DNA from: Chionoecetes opilio
Lineage: Eukaryota; Arthropoda; Malacostraca; Decapoda; Majidae
Assembly (NCBI GenBank): GCA_016584305.1
Contig: JACEEZ010022880.1
Coordinates: 422,370 to 486,369, forward strand
DNA length: 64,000 nt
Direction: 5' to 3'
This document shows positions 48,823 through 60,166 of this stretch, piece by piece. The position numbers and the translations under genes are program-made. The notes beneath the pieces are model-generated. The model made no database searches. It had not been told where the DNA came from and saw nothing but the letters and a program-made list of their open reading frames with translations. How positions within the stretch are numbered: position 1 is the stretch's first letter; each line of letters starts with the position of its first letter.

Positions 48823-49983
48823 TCGTTTTCCCGGACTAATAGGGGGGAGCACTGGTCCGGGAACTGGAAAAGTCCGGGAATCGCAACAGTCTGATGCCAC
48901 TACCCAGCCCCAGAGGTTTATCCTACTCTAGTATTTACTGTCCGGCAACCACCAATATCAACAACCCTGCCGCGGGCTTTTACATCTGCTGAGCATGCTG
49001 CCACCTGGCGGGAGGCAGCAGAAAGTGTTTAATAGTCTCAAGAGACGTTGCTGCACCAGGGGCAGTGGGGGTCAGGGGACTAACGAAGGCGGTGCAGGTG
49101 AACCGTGAGTGTCGTGTGCTCAAATGTAAACAATACGACCGCTGAGCATGCTGCCACCTGGCGGGAGGCAGCAGAAAGTATTCAATAGTCTCATGAGACG
49201 TTCCTGCACCAGGGGCAGTAGGGGTCAGGGGACTAACGGAGGCGGTGCAGGTGAACCGTGAGTTTTGTGTGCCCAAATGTAAACAATACGACTGCTGAGT
49301 ATGCTGCCACCTGGCGGGAAGGCAGCAGAAAGTGTTCAATAGTCTCAAGTGACGTTCCTGCACCAGGGGATGTGGGGGTCAGGGGGACTAACGGAGGCGG
49401 TGCAGGTGAACCGTGAGTGTCGTGTGCCTAAATGTAAACAATACGATCGCTGAGCATGCTGCCACCTGGCGGGAGGCAGCAGAAAGTGTTCAATAGTCTC
49501 AAGAGACGTTCCTGCACCAGGGGCAGTGGGGGTCAGGGGACTAACGGAGGCGGTCCAGATGAACTGTGAGCGTCGTGTGTCCAAATGTAAACAATACGAC
49601 CGCTGAGCATGCTGCCACCTGGCAGGAAGTGGCAGAAAGTGTTCAATAGTCTCAGAGATGTTCCTGCACAAGGGGCAGTGGGAATCGGGGGACTGACGGA
49701 GGCGGTGCAGGTGAAACGTGAGTGTCGTGTGCCCAAATGTAAACAATACGACCGCTGACCATGCTGCCACCTGGCAGGAGGTGCGGACACTGACAGGAGA
49801 CGCTCGGACCGCCGGGCAACTTTTTCAATTTACGAACAGGACCAGGCATTTCAACGTAAAAAAAAAAAAAAAAAAAATTTTTTTTTTTTTTTTTTTTTAA
49901 TGTCCGGGACTCTGACATATCCCCGGACCTCGGATTTTGTCCGGCAAATCTGATATCCGGGAAATCGAGGTTTGTGTGTACAG
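48823..49983. mobile_element. Pogo-like MITE with amplified RT-derived repeat
   Basis: The ends CACACAAACCTCG and its complement are flanked by TA. Subterminal 'cccgga' motifs are dense. The interior is mostly the 153-bp tandem array. A T/A homopolymer pair (49858-49900) forms a strong hairpin. A reverse-oriented relative with one unit lies at 50586-51130. Confidence 0.8.
48988..49790 (-). repeat. 153-bp tandem array derived from a retrotransposon C-terminus
   Basis: Units begin GCTGAGCATGCTGCCACC at 48988, 49141, 49294, 49449, 49602 and 49754. 153 bp is 51 codons, so an open frame runs through. Each unit encodes, on the minus strand, HLHRLRQSPDSHCP-CRN followed by SETIEHFL, the zinc-knuckle-like motif found downstream of the reverse transcriptase in many non-LTR elements. 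Confidence 0.85.
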
Positions 49984-50070
49984 TACTGTATGATGTAATC
50001 CCAAAACACATAAAATAGGTGGCAAAGTAAAGCAAAGATCAGGAACCAGCGTGTAGGCTGTCAGCTGCTG

Positions 50071-50301
50071 AGCCGTGTTTATGTCGTCCAAGCACCGTCT
50101 TGGATACGAATTCCGTTTTTTGTCGAAATTGAAAAAGGATTGGTTTCTGCTTCAAAAACACAAGCTTGGTAGGAGCCGAAATAATAATCAATGCAAAACA
50201 TTGCAAACAATATCACAAAGTAGTATAACACACATTTCAGCAAGTGTTATTGGATTGGGATTCGTAATTCAAGACGGTGCTTGGACGACAAAAACACGGC
50301 T
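50071..50301. mobile_element. MITE-A at the centre of a palindrome
   Basis: Both termini are present. 49984-50070 and 50302-50390 on either side are reverse complements ('gtaggctgtcagctg' apart), so it sits at the symmetry point of an inverted duplication. Confidence 0.85.
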
Positions 50302-50390
50302 AAGCCTACGCGCTGGTACCCGACCTTTGCTTTACTTTGCCACTTATTTTACGTGTTTTGGGATTGCATCATACAGTACTGTATATCAAG

Positions 50391-50561
50391 ATGTCAGCTC
50401 CATCACGCAAGGGTGTCAAAAGCAGGAAGGGAATGAAATTGAAGAGCCTGAGCCTGCAGGAAAAGGTGAAAGTGCTGGCAAGGATGGATGCAGGTGCATC
50501 CATGCGTGCTATTTGTGCTGAGTTTGATATCAAATCCAGCACATTCTACCCGTTCACTGGT
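50391..50561 (+). pseudogene. Pogo/Tigger transposase N-terminal fragment
   Basis: From ATG at 50391: MSAPSRKGVKSRKGMKLKSL, SLQEKVKVLARMDAGASMRA, then ICAEFDIKSSTFYPFTG, ending before a GTAAGT that may be a donor. This is the CENP-B N-terminal helix-turn-helix. The central and catalytic domains are absent. The mirror copy at 48700-48811 shares only its first 40 or so codons. Confidence 0.82.
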
Positions 50562-50585
50562 AAGTGTAGTTTTTATGCTTTTACA

Positions 50586-51130
50586 GTACACACAAACCTC
50601 AATTTCCCGGACCTCCATTTCCCGGATATCGGATTTGCCGGACAAAATCCAAGGTCCGGGGATATGTCAGAGTCCCGGACAATTTTTTTTTATTTTTTTT
50701 TACGTTGAAATGCCTGGTCCTGTTCGTAAATTGACAAAGTTGTCTGGCGGTCCGAGTGTCTCCTGTCACTCCTGGTCAGTGTCCGCGCCTCCCGCCAGGT
50801 GGCAGCATGCTCAGCGGTCGTATTGTTTACATTTGGGCACACGACACTCATGGTTCACCTGCACCGCCTCCGTCAGTCCCCTGACTCCCACTGCCCCTGG
50901 TGCAGGAACATCTCTGAGACTATTGAACACTTTCTGCTGCCTCCCGCCAGGTGGCAAGCATGCTCAGCGGACGTAAAAGTCCGCGGCGGGGTAGTTGATA
51001 TTGGCGGTTGCCGGACAGTAAATACTAGAGTAGGATAAACGTCTGGGGGTGGGTTATGGCATCAGAATGTTGCGATTCCCGGACCAGTGCTCCCCCCTAT
51101 TAGTCCGGGAAAACGAGGTTTGTGTGTACT
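50586..51130. mobile_element. Pogo-like MITE, reverse-oriented relative
   Basis: CACACAAACCTCA at the left and CGAGGTTTGTGTG at the right, with TA outside. Its left end corresponds to the right end of 48823-49983. It keeps a single copy of the RT-derived segment (50799-50970 region; SPDSHCPWCRNISETIEHFL). Confidence 0.82.
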
Positions 51131-51255
51131 GTATTTACTTTTTTTTTTTTTTTTTAACCCACATCAGAGGAGGACATTGCATAACTCGGCACATTGAATA
51201 ACTCGGCAAGGGCCAGAGCCCCTATCATGCCGAGTTATAAGGGTTTTACTGTATA

Positions 51256-51696
51256 TATATACGTATATATAATATATGGCTGTATATATTGTAGTGTTTT
51301 TTATATCATAGACTGTTGAAGACCCAATGCCGTATATTTCACAAACACCGCACAGACACACCACTATCAAGTTTTTTTAACAGTTCAACTTTCTCTGCGA
51401 TCGACAACGAGCGATGTTTGCGTTTTCCTCCACTTCTTTTATTCGCCGAATCCATGATGGGGCTATACAGCAGCAGATTTTAACAATTACGGCAAATAAA
51501 TGAGAAGGAATGCCTGTTTGCTGTCGCAAGCGTGAGCATACAGATGATTCTGGGATTCTTTGATGATTCAAAACAAACGGCGCCTCCCGAAAACAGTGGC
51601 ACGCCAACCCTGAAATTTGAAACTGCGCTCCGAAATTCATGCCGGAAAATTGATGGAACTGGAATATTGATTGCCGGATTAGTGATGGTCAACCTG
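51256..51696 (-). mobile_element. Pogo/Tigger remnant (minus strand)
   Basis: The minus-strand 5' end is CAGGTTGACCATCACTAATC (51677-51696), a known Tigger-type terminus. It is followed by non-coding DNA and the N-terminus of a transposase (51300-51456). Another pogo-like end, 'cagtaaaacccttataactc', lies in 51238-51258. The body is deleted. Confidence 0.7.
51300..51456 (-). pseudogene. Tigger transposase N-terminal fragment
   Basis: From a minus-strand ATG at 51456: MDSANKRSGGKRKHRSLSIA, EKVELLKKLDSGVSVRCLC, then EIYGIGSSTVYDIKN. This is the CENP-B-type DNA-binding helix-turn-helix. The remainder is missing, replaced by (TA)-rich DNA. Confidence 0.85.
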
Positions 51697-51702
51697 TATA
51701 TA

Positions 51703-51747
<45 letters not shown>

Positions 51748-51940
51748 ACGTCACAAAGGACTGGCCAAGGTCAAACAAAAAAGAAGCAACGAAAAGCCCG
51801 CTTAGTTGCCAGACCCCATAAAGAAGACAGTAAATGAATATAGAAAGGGGGATGGGCCAATTTCGTTCGGGAGGTGTCTTGTCACTCCTCTCTTGAAGAA
51901 ATTTAAGTCATAGGAAGGTGGAAAAATTGAAACAGGAATA

Positions 51941-53452
51941 CAGTACCCTCCCGAGTTTTGGGCTTGCTTTATCCCCAAGGCATAGCGCTAAACTCGAGGA
52001 TCGCGAAATTCGGGTATTGAAAACCCTGTAAAAATGCTTATTTAGTCCGGTGCGAGGCGTAGTACCATATTTTACAGCTTATAAGACTCACGTTTTCCCC
52101 CAAGAAATACCCTGAAAAATACTAATGGTCTTCCAAGACTAATGTTGTAGTACTTCCTCAATACTTACCTGTTACATGTATCTCAAATACCATAAGACAT
52201 TCAAATCAACTACTTAATCTGTCCTCATGCTGGTATGTTTACATTCCCCCTTTTGGCGGCAGATTGCCGCGATTGCCACCAACAGCGCCATCTATCGTAT
52301 GCTAGTGTTGACGTATCTTTTACCACTAGGCTGTCACACGTATCTTAAGCTTTTTTCAGTTCTGGAAATTATCACCCATGGCGAATTCATCAAAACGATT
52401 TACTAATACTATCGCATACAAGCTAAAAGTTATATGATACACCAAAGAAAATGGAAACAGACCAACAGAAAGACACATTTGGATCACCGCTGGGAGAAGC
52501 GGTGGCCGAGTGGTCCGCGCCGAGCACCTGGCTGGCGGCTGGCCGACAGACGACAGTGGCCGTGCGGTGATGTAAACAAAGGGCATTACCTGCCCTGTAA
52601 ACACGGTACACTCACGATTACTAATCTCTTTTTTGAGGGCTGGGAAAGTGATTCATGGTGTTCATCTGTCAGACTATGTCCTCTGGATGTTGGACTCTGG
52701 ATCTATTCCTCGTTACATTGAAAAATGTAAGGAAATAAGGAATATAGATCCATATAACATATCGCGGCACAAATGGAAGGACATCACGACTCTGCTTGGT
52801 GGCGATCCTCCAGGCTTATTATGTCACAGTGATATATACCACTACCTTGTGAGCTTGAAAAGTATATTCAATCACTCTACCCATGTCTACAATTCTTAAA
52901 GACTAGTCAATTCGCACTGCAGTTTAATACACAGCTTAAGCATTGCAAACGTAGTAATATTATTGCGCTGTAGCTACTACTGTGTGCGTGAGAGGAACTG
53001 TGACTGTTGTGTGCGGGAGCGAAGGCCGTCTGAGAAAGCCTCGCCCAGTCGCTTACACAATCAGTGAGTATTGAGGGTGGCGCGCTTGCTTATACCCCGA
53101 TTGATGATGATATTTATTTCGTTAACGCTAATTTATGCATGGTGCTAATTCATTTATCAGAAAACGAAAAATATCAATGGAAAGCACATCCAATTTTGCT
53201 TCTACTAATGCAGCCCATTAACTCTTATAAAAATCCTGCCTGCGCCACCACGGGCGAGGGCCAACCATTACAGCCCTCGAGTACAGGGCCTACCATCCCA
53301 CCCCTGAAGGTCACTACCAAACGGCGCTATAGGCACAAAAAAAAAAAAAAATGTACGAAGCAGCGCGAAAGTCGGGATGGTAAGAATTTAGGACTCAGCG
53401 GGAAACTCGAGGATCGCGAAACTCGCATAGCGTGACACTCGGGAGGGTACTG
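51941..53452. mobile_element. Pogo-like MITE with captured segments
   Basis: The ends CAGTACCCTCCCGAG and CTCGGGAGGGTACTG are flanked by TA. 'aaactcgaggatcgcgaaa' recurs inside both ends. The interior includes a SINE-A 3' fragment and an 89-residue open frame (52633-52899; YVLWMLDSGSIPRY, then NISRHKWKDITTLLGG) that matches no family I know. A captured host segment is possible. Confidence 0.8.
53215..53352 (+). repeat. SINE-A 3' fragment with A tail
   Basis: Complement-matching 'cctgcgccaccacgggcgag' to 'gcgctataggcac', then a 15-bp A run. It is + strand, opposite to the other SINE-A copies. Confidence 0.85.
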
Positions 53453-54837
53453 TAGAGTTCCAGAGTCTACCAGTGAAGGGGATGAAAGAGTGAAGATATT
53501 GGTTAACTCTTGCATTAAGAAGATGGACAGAATTGGAATGAGAATGAGTAGAAAGCTTTGTGCAGCGAGGCAGCGGGAGGGGGGTAGGCATGTAGTTAGG
53601 AAGTTCAGAAGAGTAGTGAGCATGAAGATAACTATAAAAGATTACAAGAGAAGAAACATTGCGATGGTGATTTAAAGATTGAAGAGAGTCACTCAGATCA
53701 GGGGAGGGGAGTTGATGAGACGAAAAGTTTTTGATTCTACCCTGTTAAGGAGAGCTGTATGAGTGGATCCCCACAAACATGTGAGACAAACTCCATACAT
53801 GAGCAGATAAGACCCCTATACAGAGAAAGCAACTGGGAGGGAGAAAAAAATGGACGCAGATGCCACAGGACACCTAACTTCTATGAAGCTGTTTTAGCAA
53901 GAGATGAGATGTGAGATTTCCTGCTTAGATTTTTAGTATAGGATAGTCCAAGAATGTTCATTGTAGTAGAGGAAGACAGTTGAGTGTCATTGAAGAAGAG
54001 AGGATAGTTGTTTGGAAGGTTATGACAAGTAGATAGGTAAAGAAATTGGGTTTTTGAGGCATTGAACAAAACAAGGTTTGCTTTGCCCCAATCAGAAATT
54101 ATAGAGCAATCAGAAGTTAGACGCTCAATGGCCTCTCTCAGTGAGTCACTTAGTTCCTGTTGAGTTGGACGTCTAATGAACGACGTTGAAAAATGCAGGG
54201 TAGAATCATCACCATAGGAGTGGATAGGGCATTAAGTTAGACTTGGAAGATCATTAATGAATAATAGAAAGAGAGTGGGTGATTGGACAGAACCCTGAGG
54301 AACACCACTATTGATAGACTTAGGAGAAGAACAATGTCTGTCTACTGTAGCTGCAATATAACGGTTAGAAAGGAAAGTTAAGATGAAGGTACAGAGAGAG
54401 GGATAGAAACTGAATGAGGGTAGTTTAGAAATTATAAATTTGTGCCAGACTCTAACAAAAGCTTTTGATGTGTCAAAGGCAACAACAAAAGTTTCACCGA
54501 AACCCCTAAAGGAGGATGACCAAGATTAAGTTAGGAAAGCAAGAAGATCGCCCTGTACAGAAACCGTACTGACAATCTCATAGAAGATTGTGAGCAGATA
54601 GATGCTTAAAAATCTTCTTATTAAGTATAGATTTTAAAGCTTTAGAAAGGCAGGAAGTCAAAGCTATAGGCTGGGAGTTTGAAACATTAGAACGGTCAGC
54701 CTTCTTAGGAACAGGTTGAATGTGAGTAAACTTTCAGCAAGAAGGAAAGGTGGAAGTAGATAAACAAAGACGGAAAAGTTTGACCAGGCAGGGTGTAAGC
54801 GCAGAAGAACAGTTTTTGAGAACAATAGGAGGGACTC

Positions 54838-55113
54838 TATACCGGGTCCCCACTAGGCCTCCCTATATGCTGTTGCTATAAGGTGAAAGGAGACACGCCG
54901 TTACTTGATGCGTTTAATACCTAGTGAGAACCCGCGACTGTGGTCAACCGGTACACTGAAACGGGTAACACAGAGGGCCGCGGGGAGACGCCTTGGGGCG
55001 TCTGGCGGGAACAGTACAACGCCCGCGCTTTGAGTTACCACTTAGGTTTTAACCTATTCATTATAAAGTCCTTAATGCTAATCTACACAAATGTGCTAAT
55101 CACCACCAGCACA
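54838..55113 (-). repeat. Gypsy 3' LTR
   Basis: 276 bp. In element orientation it begins TGTGCTGGTGGTGATTAGC and ends GGACCCGGTATA. I found no difference from the LTR at 61659-61934. Confidence 0.9.
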
Positions 55114-55309
55114 TCGCTCGGCCACACCTCACTGTGTCCTCACAGTCATAATTCTTCTTGGCCCGAGGAACCAAGGTTTCATCATCAAAATACATATACA
55201 AAAATATGAATGTAACGTAAGAATAAAATACTAGCAAAAATAATATTAATAATACTGTAATACTAACATAATGCTAATTATAAAACATGAGAAATTAAAG
55301 CATGTTGAC

Positions 55310-56481
55310 CTAAGTTGTGGGCTTGGTCAGTGCATGAGAGGTCAGCTTGACTCTCTTTAGCCTATCAACATGTACTACGTCTGTAGTATTATGAGTTTGA
55401 TCAAGAAGTATGAATTTATTCCCATGAACTTTACTTGTGACCAAATAAGGTCCTGAAAATTTAGAACACAACTTATTTTGGCGTTCAGGAGAACGTTTCA
55501 TAACAAAATCACCTATGGAAATTGCAACAGGACAAGCCTTACTATGCTGTCTACGCATCATCTCCTGACGAGAAGCCTTAAGTTTTCCTCGAACTGATCT
55601 GTGAATGATCTGAAAGGATCTTAGTTGAATTTTAGCATAATCGTCCACTGAGTAGACAGGGACAGGAGATTGCAAAAGCACATCATAAGGTAGTCGCTTG
55701 TTGACACCATACAAAATGAAATGTGGAGTCTTTCCTGTAGAGGAATTTACTGAACCATTTATCGAAGCCGCTACATGAGGTAGCCAGTCCTCCCAAGAGT
55801 CATGAAACTCGCCAGCATATGGCGAAGGACATCAAGAATCTTCTTATTAGTCCTTTCTACTAACCCATTGCTCGCAGGGTGATAGCAGTAATGAAAGTTT
55901 GCTTAATCTTGAACTGCTCACAGATGTTATGAAGAATTGATTAGCAATTCAGGGCCATTATCTGAAATCAGCACTCTAGGAGTTGTGTAGGGGCAAATTA
56001 AATTTGAAACTAGAGCATGAGCAACAGTTATAGCAGACTTGTTAGGCAAGGGAACTAGAATCACAAAACGTGTGAAGTGATCTACACATACTAGTACATA
56101 TGGTGACCCTTGATGACTTCGAGGAAGCTGCAATAAGTCGATGCCTACGGTGTCAAAGGACGGCTCAGGTAAACGATATTCAAGGATAGGAGCAGTTCTC
56201 GTATTACCCTTGGTTTGTGCACATGAACGACAATTGGTTACATGGTTCTCTGCATCGATGCGCATGGTAGGCCAATAAAACTTACGACGTGCAGCGGACA
56301 AGGTTCTGTCTCGACCTGGATGTCCTGCTTGAGACATGTCGTGAATGATTTTTAAAGCAGTTTCCACTAGACTGGTGGGAATAACTAGTTGAGTAACCGT
56401 GTTCTCGTCCATAGTGACCTTACGACAAAGAACTTCCTCAACTATTGAAAACTGTAAAAGTGGAACTGACAATTTAGGCAA
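55310..56481 (-). pseudogene. Gypsy integrase, frameshifted
   Basis: Integrase joins the element's DNA copy to the genome. N-terminal zinc module residues (H ... GHPGRDRT, CRSCAQTK), a catalytic core with GIDLLQLPR, DHFTRF and DNGPE, and a C-terminal part (55310-55714; FSGPYLVTSKVHGNKF, VDRLKRVKL) are present. The segment 55715-55927 carries at least two frame breaks between the core and C-terminus. An in-frame TAA (56488-56490) separates it from RNase H. Confidence 0.88.
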
Positions 56482-56487
56482 TAAAGA

Positions 56488-57160
56488 TTAATCTCCAGAC
56501 TCTAGTGCATAAATTACTTTTGACCACACAGGATCTTGGCGTTGAGCATTCGATAAGTCTTGTAGAGAAAAATTTGAAGTGTCTGAGAGCACTGCTACTG
56601 GAATGTTGCGTGAAAGTGCGTCTGCAACATGATTTTTATTTCCTGGTATATATTTGATAGTAGGATCAAATTCCTGAATGGTGATGAACCACCGGGCCAC
56701 ACAGCCACAAAGGTTTTTCCCTTTAAAGAGATTCAACACCGTAGTGTGATCCGTGTGAACTGTAATGGGATAACCATAGATAATTTCCTTAAAGTGCTTA
56801 AGAGCCCACACCACAGCTAGAGCTTCAAGGTGAGTTACTGAGTACCGTAACTCTACATCATTAAGCACTCTACTGGCATATGCAACAACATGAGGGCGTT
56901 TCCCTTCAACTGTTTGCATCAAAACCGCTCCCACGCCTAATGCCGAAGCATCTGTCACAAGAGTGAAAGGCATATGGTAGTCAGGAAATGTAAGAATTGG
57001 CGCAAGTGTAAGTGCCTGTTTCAAAGTATCAAAACTTTTGTTGGGGACCATTCCAAGCGAAAGGAACGTCCTTTTCAAGAGTCGTGTCAGAGGACTAGCA
57101 ATCGAAGCATAGTTCTCACAAAGGCACGATAGTAACCCGCAACCCAAGGAAAGACCGTAC
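56488..57160 (-). pseudogene. Gypsy RNase H region
   Basis: It degrades the RNA strand of the replication hybrid. The motifs FTLVTDASALGVGAVLMQ (first catalytic Asp), THLEALAVVWALKHF (Glu), and VHTDHTTVLNLF (Asp), ending in the PGNKNHVADALSR motif. It is the same frame as integrase, separated by a TAA stop. Small offsetting indels near A runs (about 57050-57080) garble the linker from the reverse transcriptase. Confidence 0.88.
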
Positions 57161-58990
57161 CTTTTCGGTGGTGGTAGGGGTTGGGAAATTCTTGACGGCT
57201 TTGATTTTACAATCCAACGTGTGGATTCCATCCTTGTCGACAGCATGGCCTAAAAAGTCAATGCGTGACTTGAGAAAACTGCATTTGCGCACGTTAAGTT
57301 TAAGGCCAGCCTCAGTAAGTTTCTGAAACACAAGGGCAAGTTTCTCAAAGTGACTGGATAAGTCTTTGGAGACAAGTATGAGGTCGTCCATGTAGACGAA
57401 CAAACCATCACCTATGATGCCGTGAAACAAGTTGTTTACTAGACGTTGGCATGTAAGAGGTGAGTTCCTCAAACCCATAGGACATCTCAACCATTCATAA
57501 TGAGCATTATTTGTTGAGAAGGCAGTTATTTCCCGAGATTTCTCTTCTAACGGAATCTGCCAGAAACCAGACTTGAGGTCCAAACTGGTAAAAACTGTAT
57601 TACCCTTCCCTATAGACTGCAAAAGGTCTCTCAAAACAGGGAGTGGATAGTGATCCGGTACAGTTAAATTGTTAACTTTCCTGAAGTCGAGCACAGGCCG
57701 ATAAGTACCATCACTTTTCTTCACCAATAACAAAGGTGAGTTCCAAGGAGAATAAGACTCCTGTATTATTCCTTCATCCAACATGTCCGTTATCATGCCC
57801 TGTACCACAGCTCTTTGGCTATGAGGCATACGATAAGAAGGTACATACGAAGGCTGTGCATCAGGTGTGAGCACAATGTTATGCGTGATTTTGTCTGTTA
57901 CTCCTAAGGGTTCCCCAGGTAAGGCAAGAGCAGGCCTGTGTGTCGCAAGCAAAGCGAGAAGCTCAGGCTTAGCCTCAGGAAAATCCAATACCTGTACGTA
58001 AGGTGTTAGCTGCTGGACTATGTCTGCCTGGTCCTCACTAACATTAGTCTTCGTAGAGACTGCTGCAAGAACGTGTGAAGGATCCATCAAGGTCAAACTA
58101 TTTTGTCTCTCAAAGCTGCATAACAAAACACCATTTTTCAGAGTTATAGGTGACCCTGTAACATTTGTGACAACTGCGTCGCTTATGTGATCATCGCGTA
58201 CCGCGGAAAGCGTTCCCTTAAGCGCTAAACGACTTACACGGATAGTGTCAGGTATAGACACCAAATAACTGCCGACAGGAGCCTCTTGGACTCTCACCGC
58301 AAGTCGAACAGAACTCGAGGAGCCAATATATTGGTCTCCTATGACAACAATGGACACCAACAAACCTGCAGGGGAAACTGAACGTTTCGTTTCCCCACTA
58401 GTAAAGCAGTCATGGCCTATACTAGCAGAAGCGGCTTGCTGGTCGCTGTTTGGAAAAATCAGAGGGTTATTAAGCAATGGAGCTGGACTTGTCATTGTGG
58501 GGAAGAGAACACCATCTAATGAAATTGCTTGGTGCTGTGGAATTACATCAATGTGATGGGTAGCAAGTGATTCTAAACCCAAAAGACCATCACATTTTAA
58601 AACAAAACTTGGTGTTACTATAAACTGTATGTTTAAGACTTTAGAATTAGGAGCAAGGCATAGAGGAAGGGTCACAGTGCCCATCACCTCTAGTGTGAGA
58701 CCTTGAACACTTTGTAGAGTGGCTGTAGAGGGTAACAAGGGAAAATTATATGACTTGTTTAAATTTACATAAGCACACTCACTAAGAATATTACATGAAG
58801 CACCTGTGTCCACTCCAAGAGCAATAGAACTGTCTCGAGTGAAACACTGAATTGTCATCATAGAAAGACAAGCAGCTATAATAGACGGGACTATGCAAAG
58901 CTGTGTCTGTGACTTTGTGTCTGAAACTAATCTGGGTTTCTTTGAACCCTGCGCGAATCTTCCCCCGACTGCTGATATCCATTTCCATTA
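57116..58990 (-). pseudogene. Gypsy protease and reverse transcriptase
   Basis: A long frame opens after a stop near 58993. The protease has the aspartic motif GVDTGASCNIL. The RT follows with YRPVLDFRKVNNLT, FTSLDLKSGFWQIPL, LRCPMGLRNSP, and the catalytic FVYMDDLILVS, then FLGHAVDKDGI. It enters −1 relative to the nucleocapsid frame. It ends early at 57116 because one base appears lost in 'cttgggttgcggg', where the sequence would otherwise continue into RNase H. Confidence 0.92.
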
Positions 58991-59418
58991 CCAACTGCTA
59001 TCGTCTGAGTCGCCTTCAACCTCGGAACCAACCAACATTCCTCTGTTGAATGGTTTCCACGCTCGTGAATTACACAATATTTTGGCGGAGGGCAAAATTG
59101 CATAAGAGGCTGTTGTGGGCGTGCAGGAGATGCAAACCGTGCTGGCGGAGGGCAAGAAGGCAAGTATTGTCTCTGTTGAGCAACCTGCATATTGCTACTT
59201 TTCTGAACAGATTTCGTTTCCCTCTTTTTCTGATAGCAGTGATTATCAGTATGACCTTGCTTTCCACAATAGTAACACTGCTTGGGTGCGCGAGTAGAAA
59301 ACCCTGGAACTGGAGGTGGAAGAGGTGGTGGTGTAGGAGGTGGTAAGGATGAATGACTTTGAGATTCTCTCGACACCGGGGCCATCGACTCATTATGTGA
59401 AAATGGACTTTTAGACAT
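58927..59418 (-). CDS. Gypsy nucleocapsid segment
   Basis: 163 residues with a proline-rich start (LPPPTPPPLPPPVPG), then a CCHC zinc knuckle CYYCGKQGHTDNHC and a second Cys/His cluster CVIHERGNHSTEEC. Zinc knuckles bind the element's RNA. The ATG overlaps the gag stop region (TGAAATG). Either it is reached by a +1 shift from gag or a base has been lost. It overlaps the pol frame for about 60 bp. Confidence 0.82.
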   Translation of the reverse strand: MSKSPFSHNESMAPVSRESQSHSSLPPPTPPPLPPPVPGFSTRAPKQCYYCGKQGHTDNHCYQKKRETKSVQKSSNMQVAQQRQYLPSCPPPARFASPARPQQPLMQFCPPPKYCVIHERGNHSTEECWLVPRLKATQTIAVGNGNGYQQSGEDSRRVQRNPD

Positions 59419-59419
59419 T

Positions 59420-60166
59420 TCACGTAGTCTTAGTGATTTTAGTAGAGAATTCTAGAAGGTTATCACCTGGCTTAAAATCAAGAGATGAAGCGATACGACG
59501 TTCTTGTTGAGTCATAAAGGTGATATAATACTGAAATTCTAGAATCAGTTTAAATATCTCTACTGACAGCTGGCCACTTTCAAACCATTGAGCTAGATTT
59601 AAAGCCTCCATAGCTTCTGAAGCTATATTAGCAGCACGTGCCTGACCTCTCAACCTGCCAGCACTACCCAACTGTGTGGTCAATGTTTCAGCATACGTAA
59701 AAGACCACTGCAAGGAGTCATTATGCTCAGCCACCCCAAATATCTTCAAAAAATTCCTCCTAAATACATCATACTCATAGTTCAACGTTTTTCCATCCAG
59801 GCCTGACGTGCACATCATGTCGCTAGCTAATGACCCAGGCTTCAATTGAGATCTAATAAAAGAAATCTTTTCACTTCCTGAAGCTACATTACTATTCTGC
59901 ATGACATCTTCATACTGTTGTATAAATGACAGTGTTGGGCGGGACTCTTCCTCCCCCGAAAATCTAGTTATGGAAGAATCCTGGTGGAGAAGTTTAATAG
60001 TTGGCACTGATTGAGTAGCCATATTTGGTAAAGTAGGTGTACTTGTGGGAGAAGTAGGAGGAGGAATAGTAGTAGTGGTGTGAAGCTGTTGTGTTTCAGA
60101 GCTGGCTCCTAAGTTATCTGAGAAAGGCATATATAACGAGAAAAATGTGCCACTCCTCAACGACAT
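59420..60166 (-). CDS. Gypsy gag (capsid) protein
   Basis: 248 residues starting MSLRSGTFFSLYM, with a Thr/Pro-rich segment and a capsid-like region (SITRFSGEEESRPTLSFIQQ, then FLKIFGVAEHNDSLQWSF). Gag forms the particle that carries the element's RNA. The F-x-G-E ... FI-QQ-E pattern is common in Gypsy capsids. It terminates at TGA just before the nucleocapsid ATG, in a different frame. Confidence 0.85.
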   Translation of the reverse strand: MSLRSGTFFSLYMPFSDNLGASSETQQLHTTTTIPPPTSPTSTPTLPNMATQSVPTIKLLHQDSSITRFSGEEESRPTLSFIQQYEDVMQNSNVASGSEKISFIRSQLKPGSLASDMMCTSGLDGKTLNYEYDVFRRNFLKIFGVAEHNDSLQWSFTYAETLTTQLGSAGRLRGQARAANIASEAMEALNLAQWFESGQLSVEIFKLILEFQYYITFMTQQERRIASSLDFKPGDNLLEFSTKITKTT

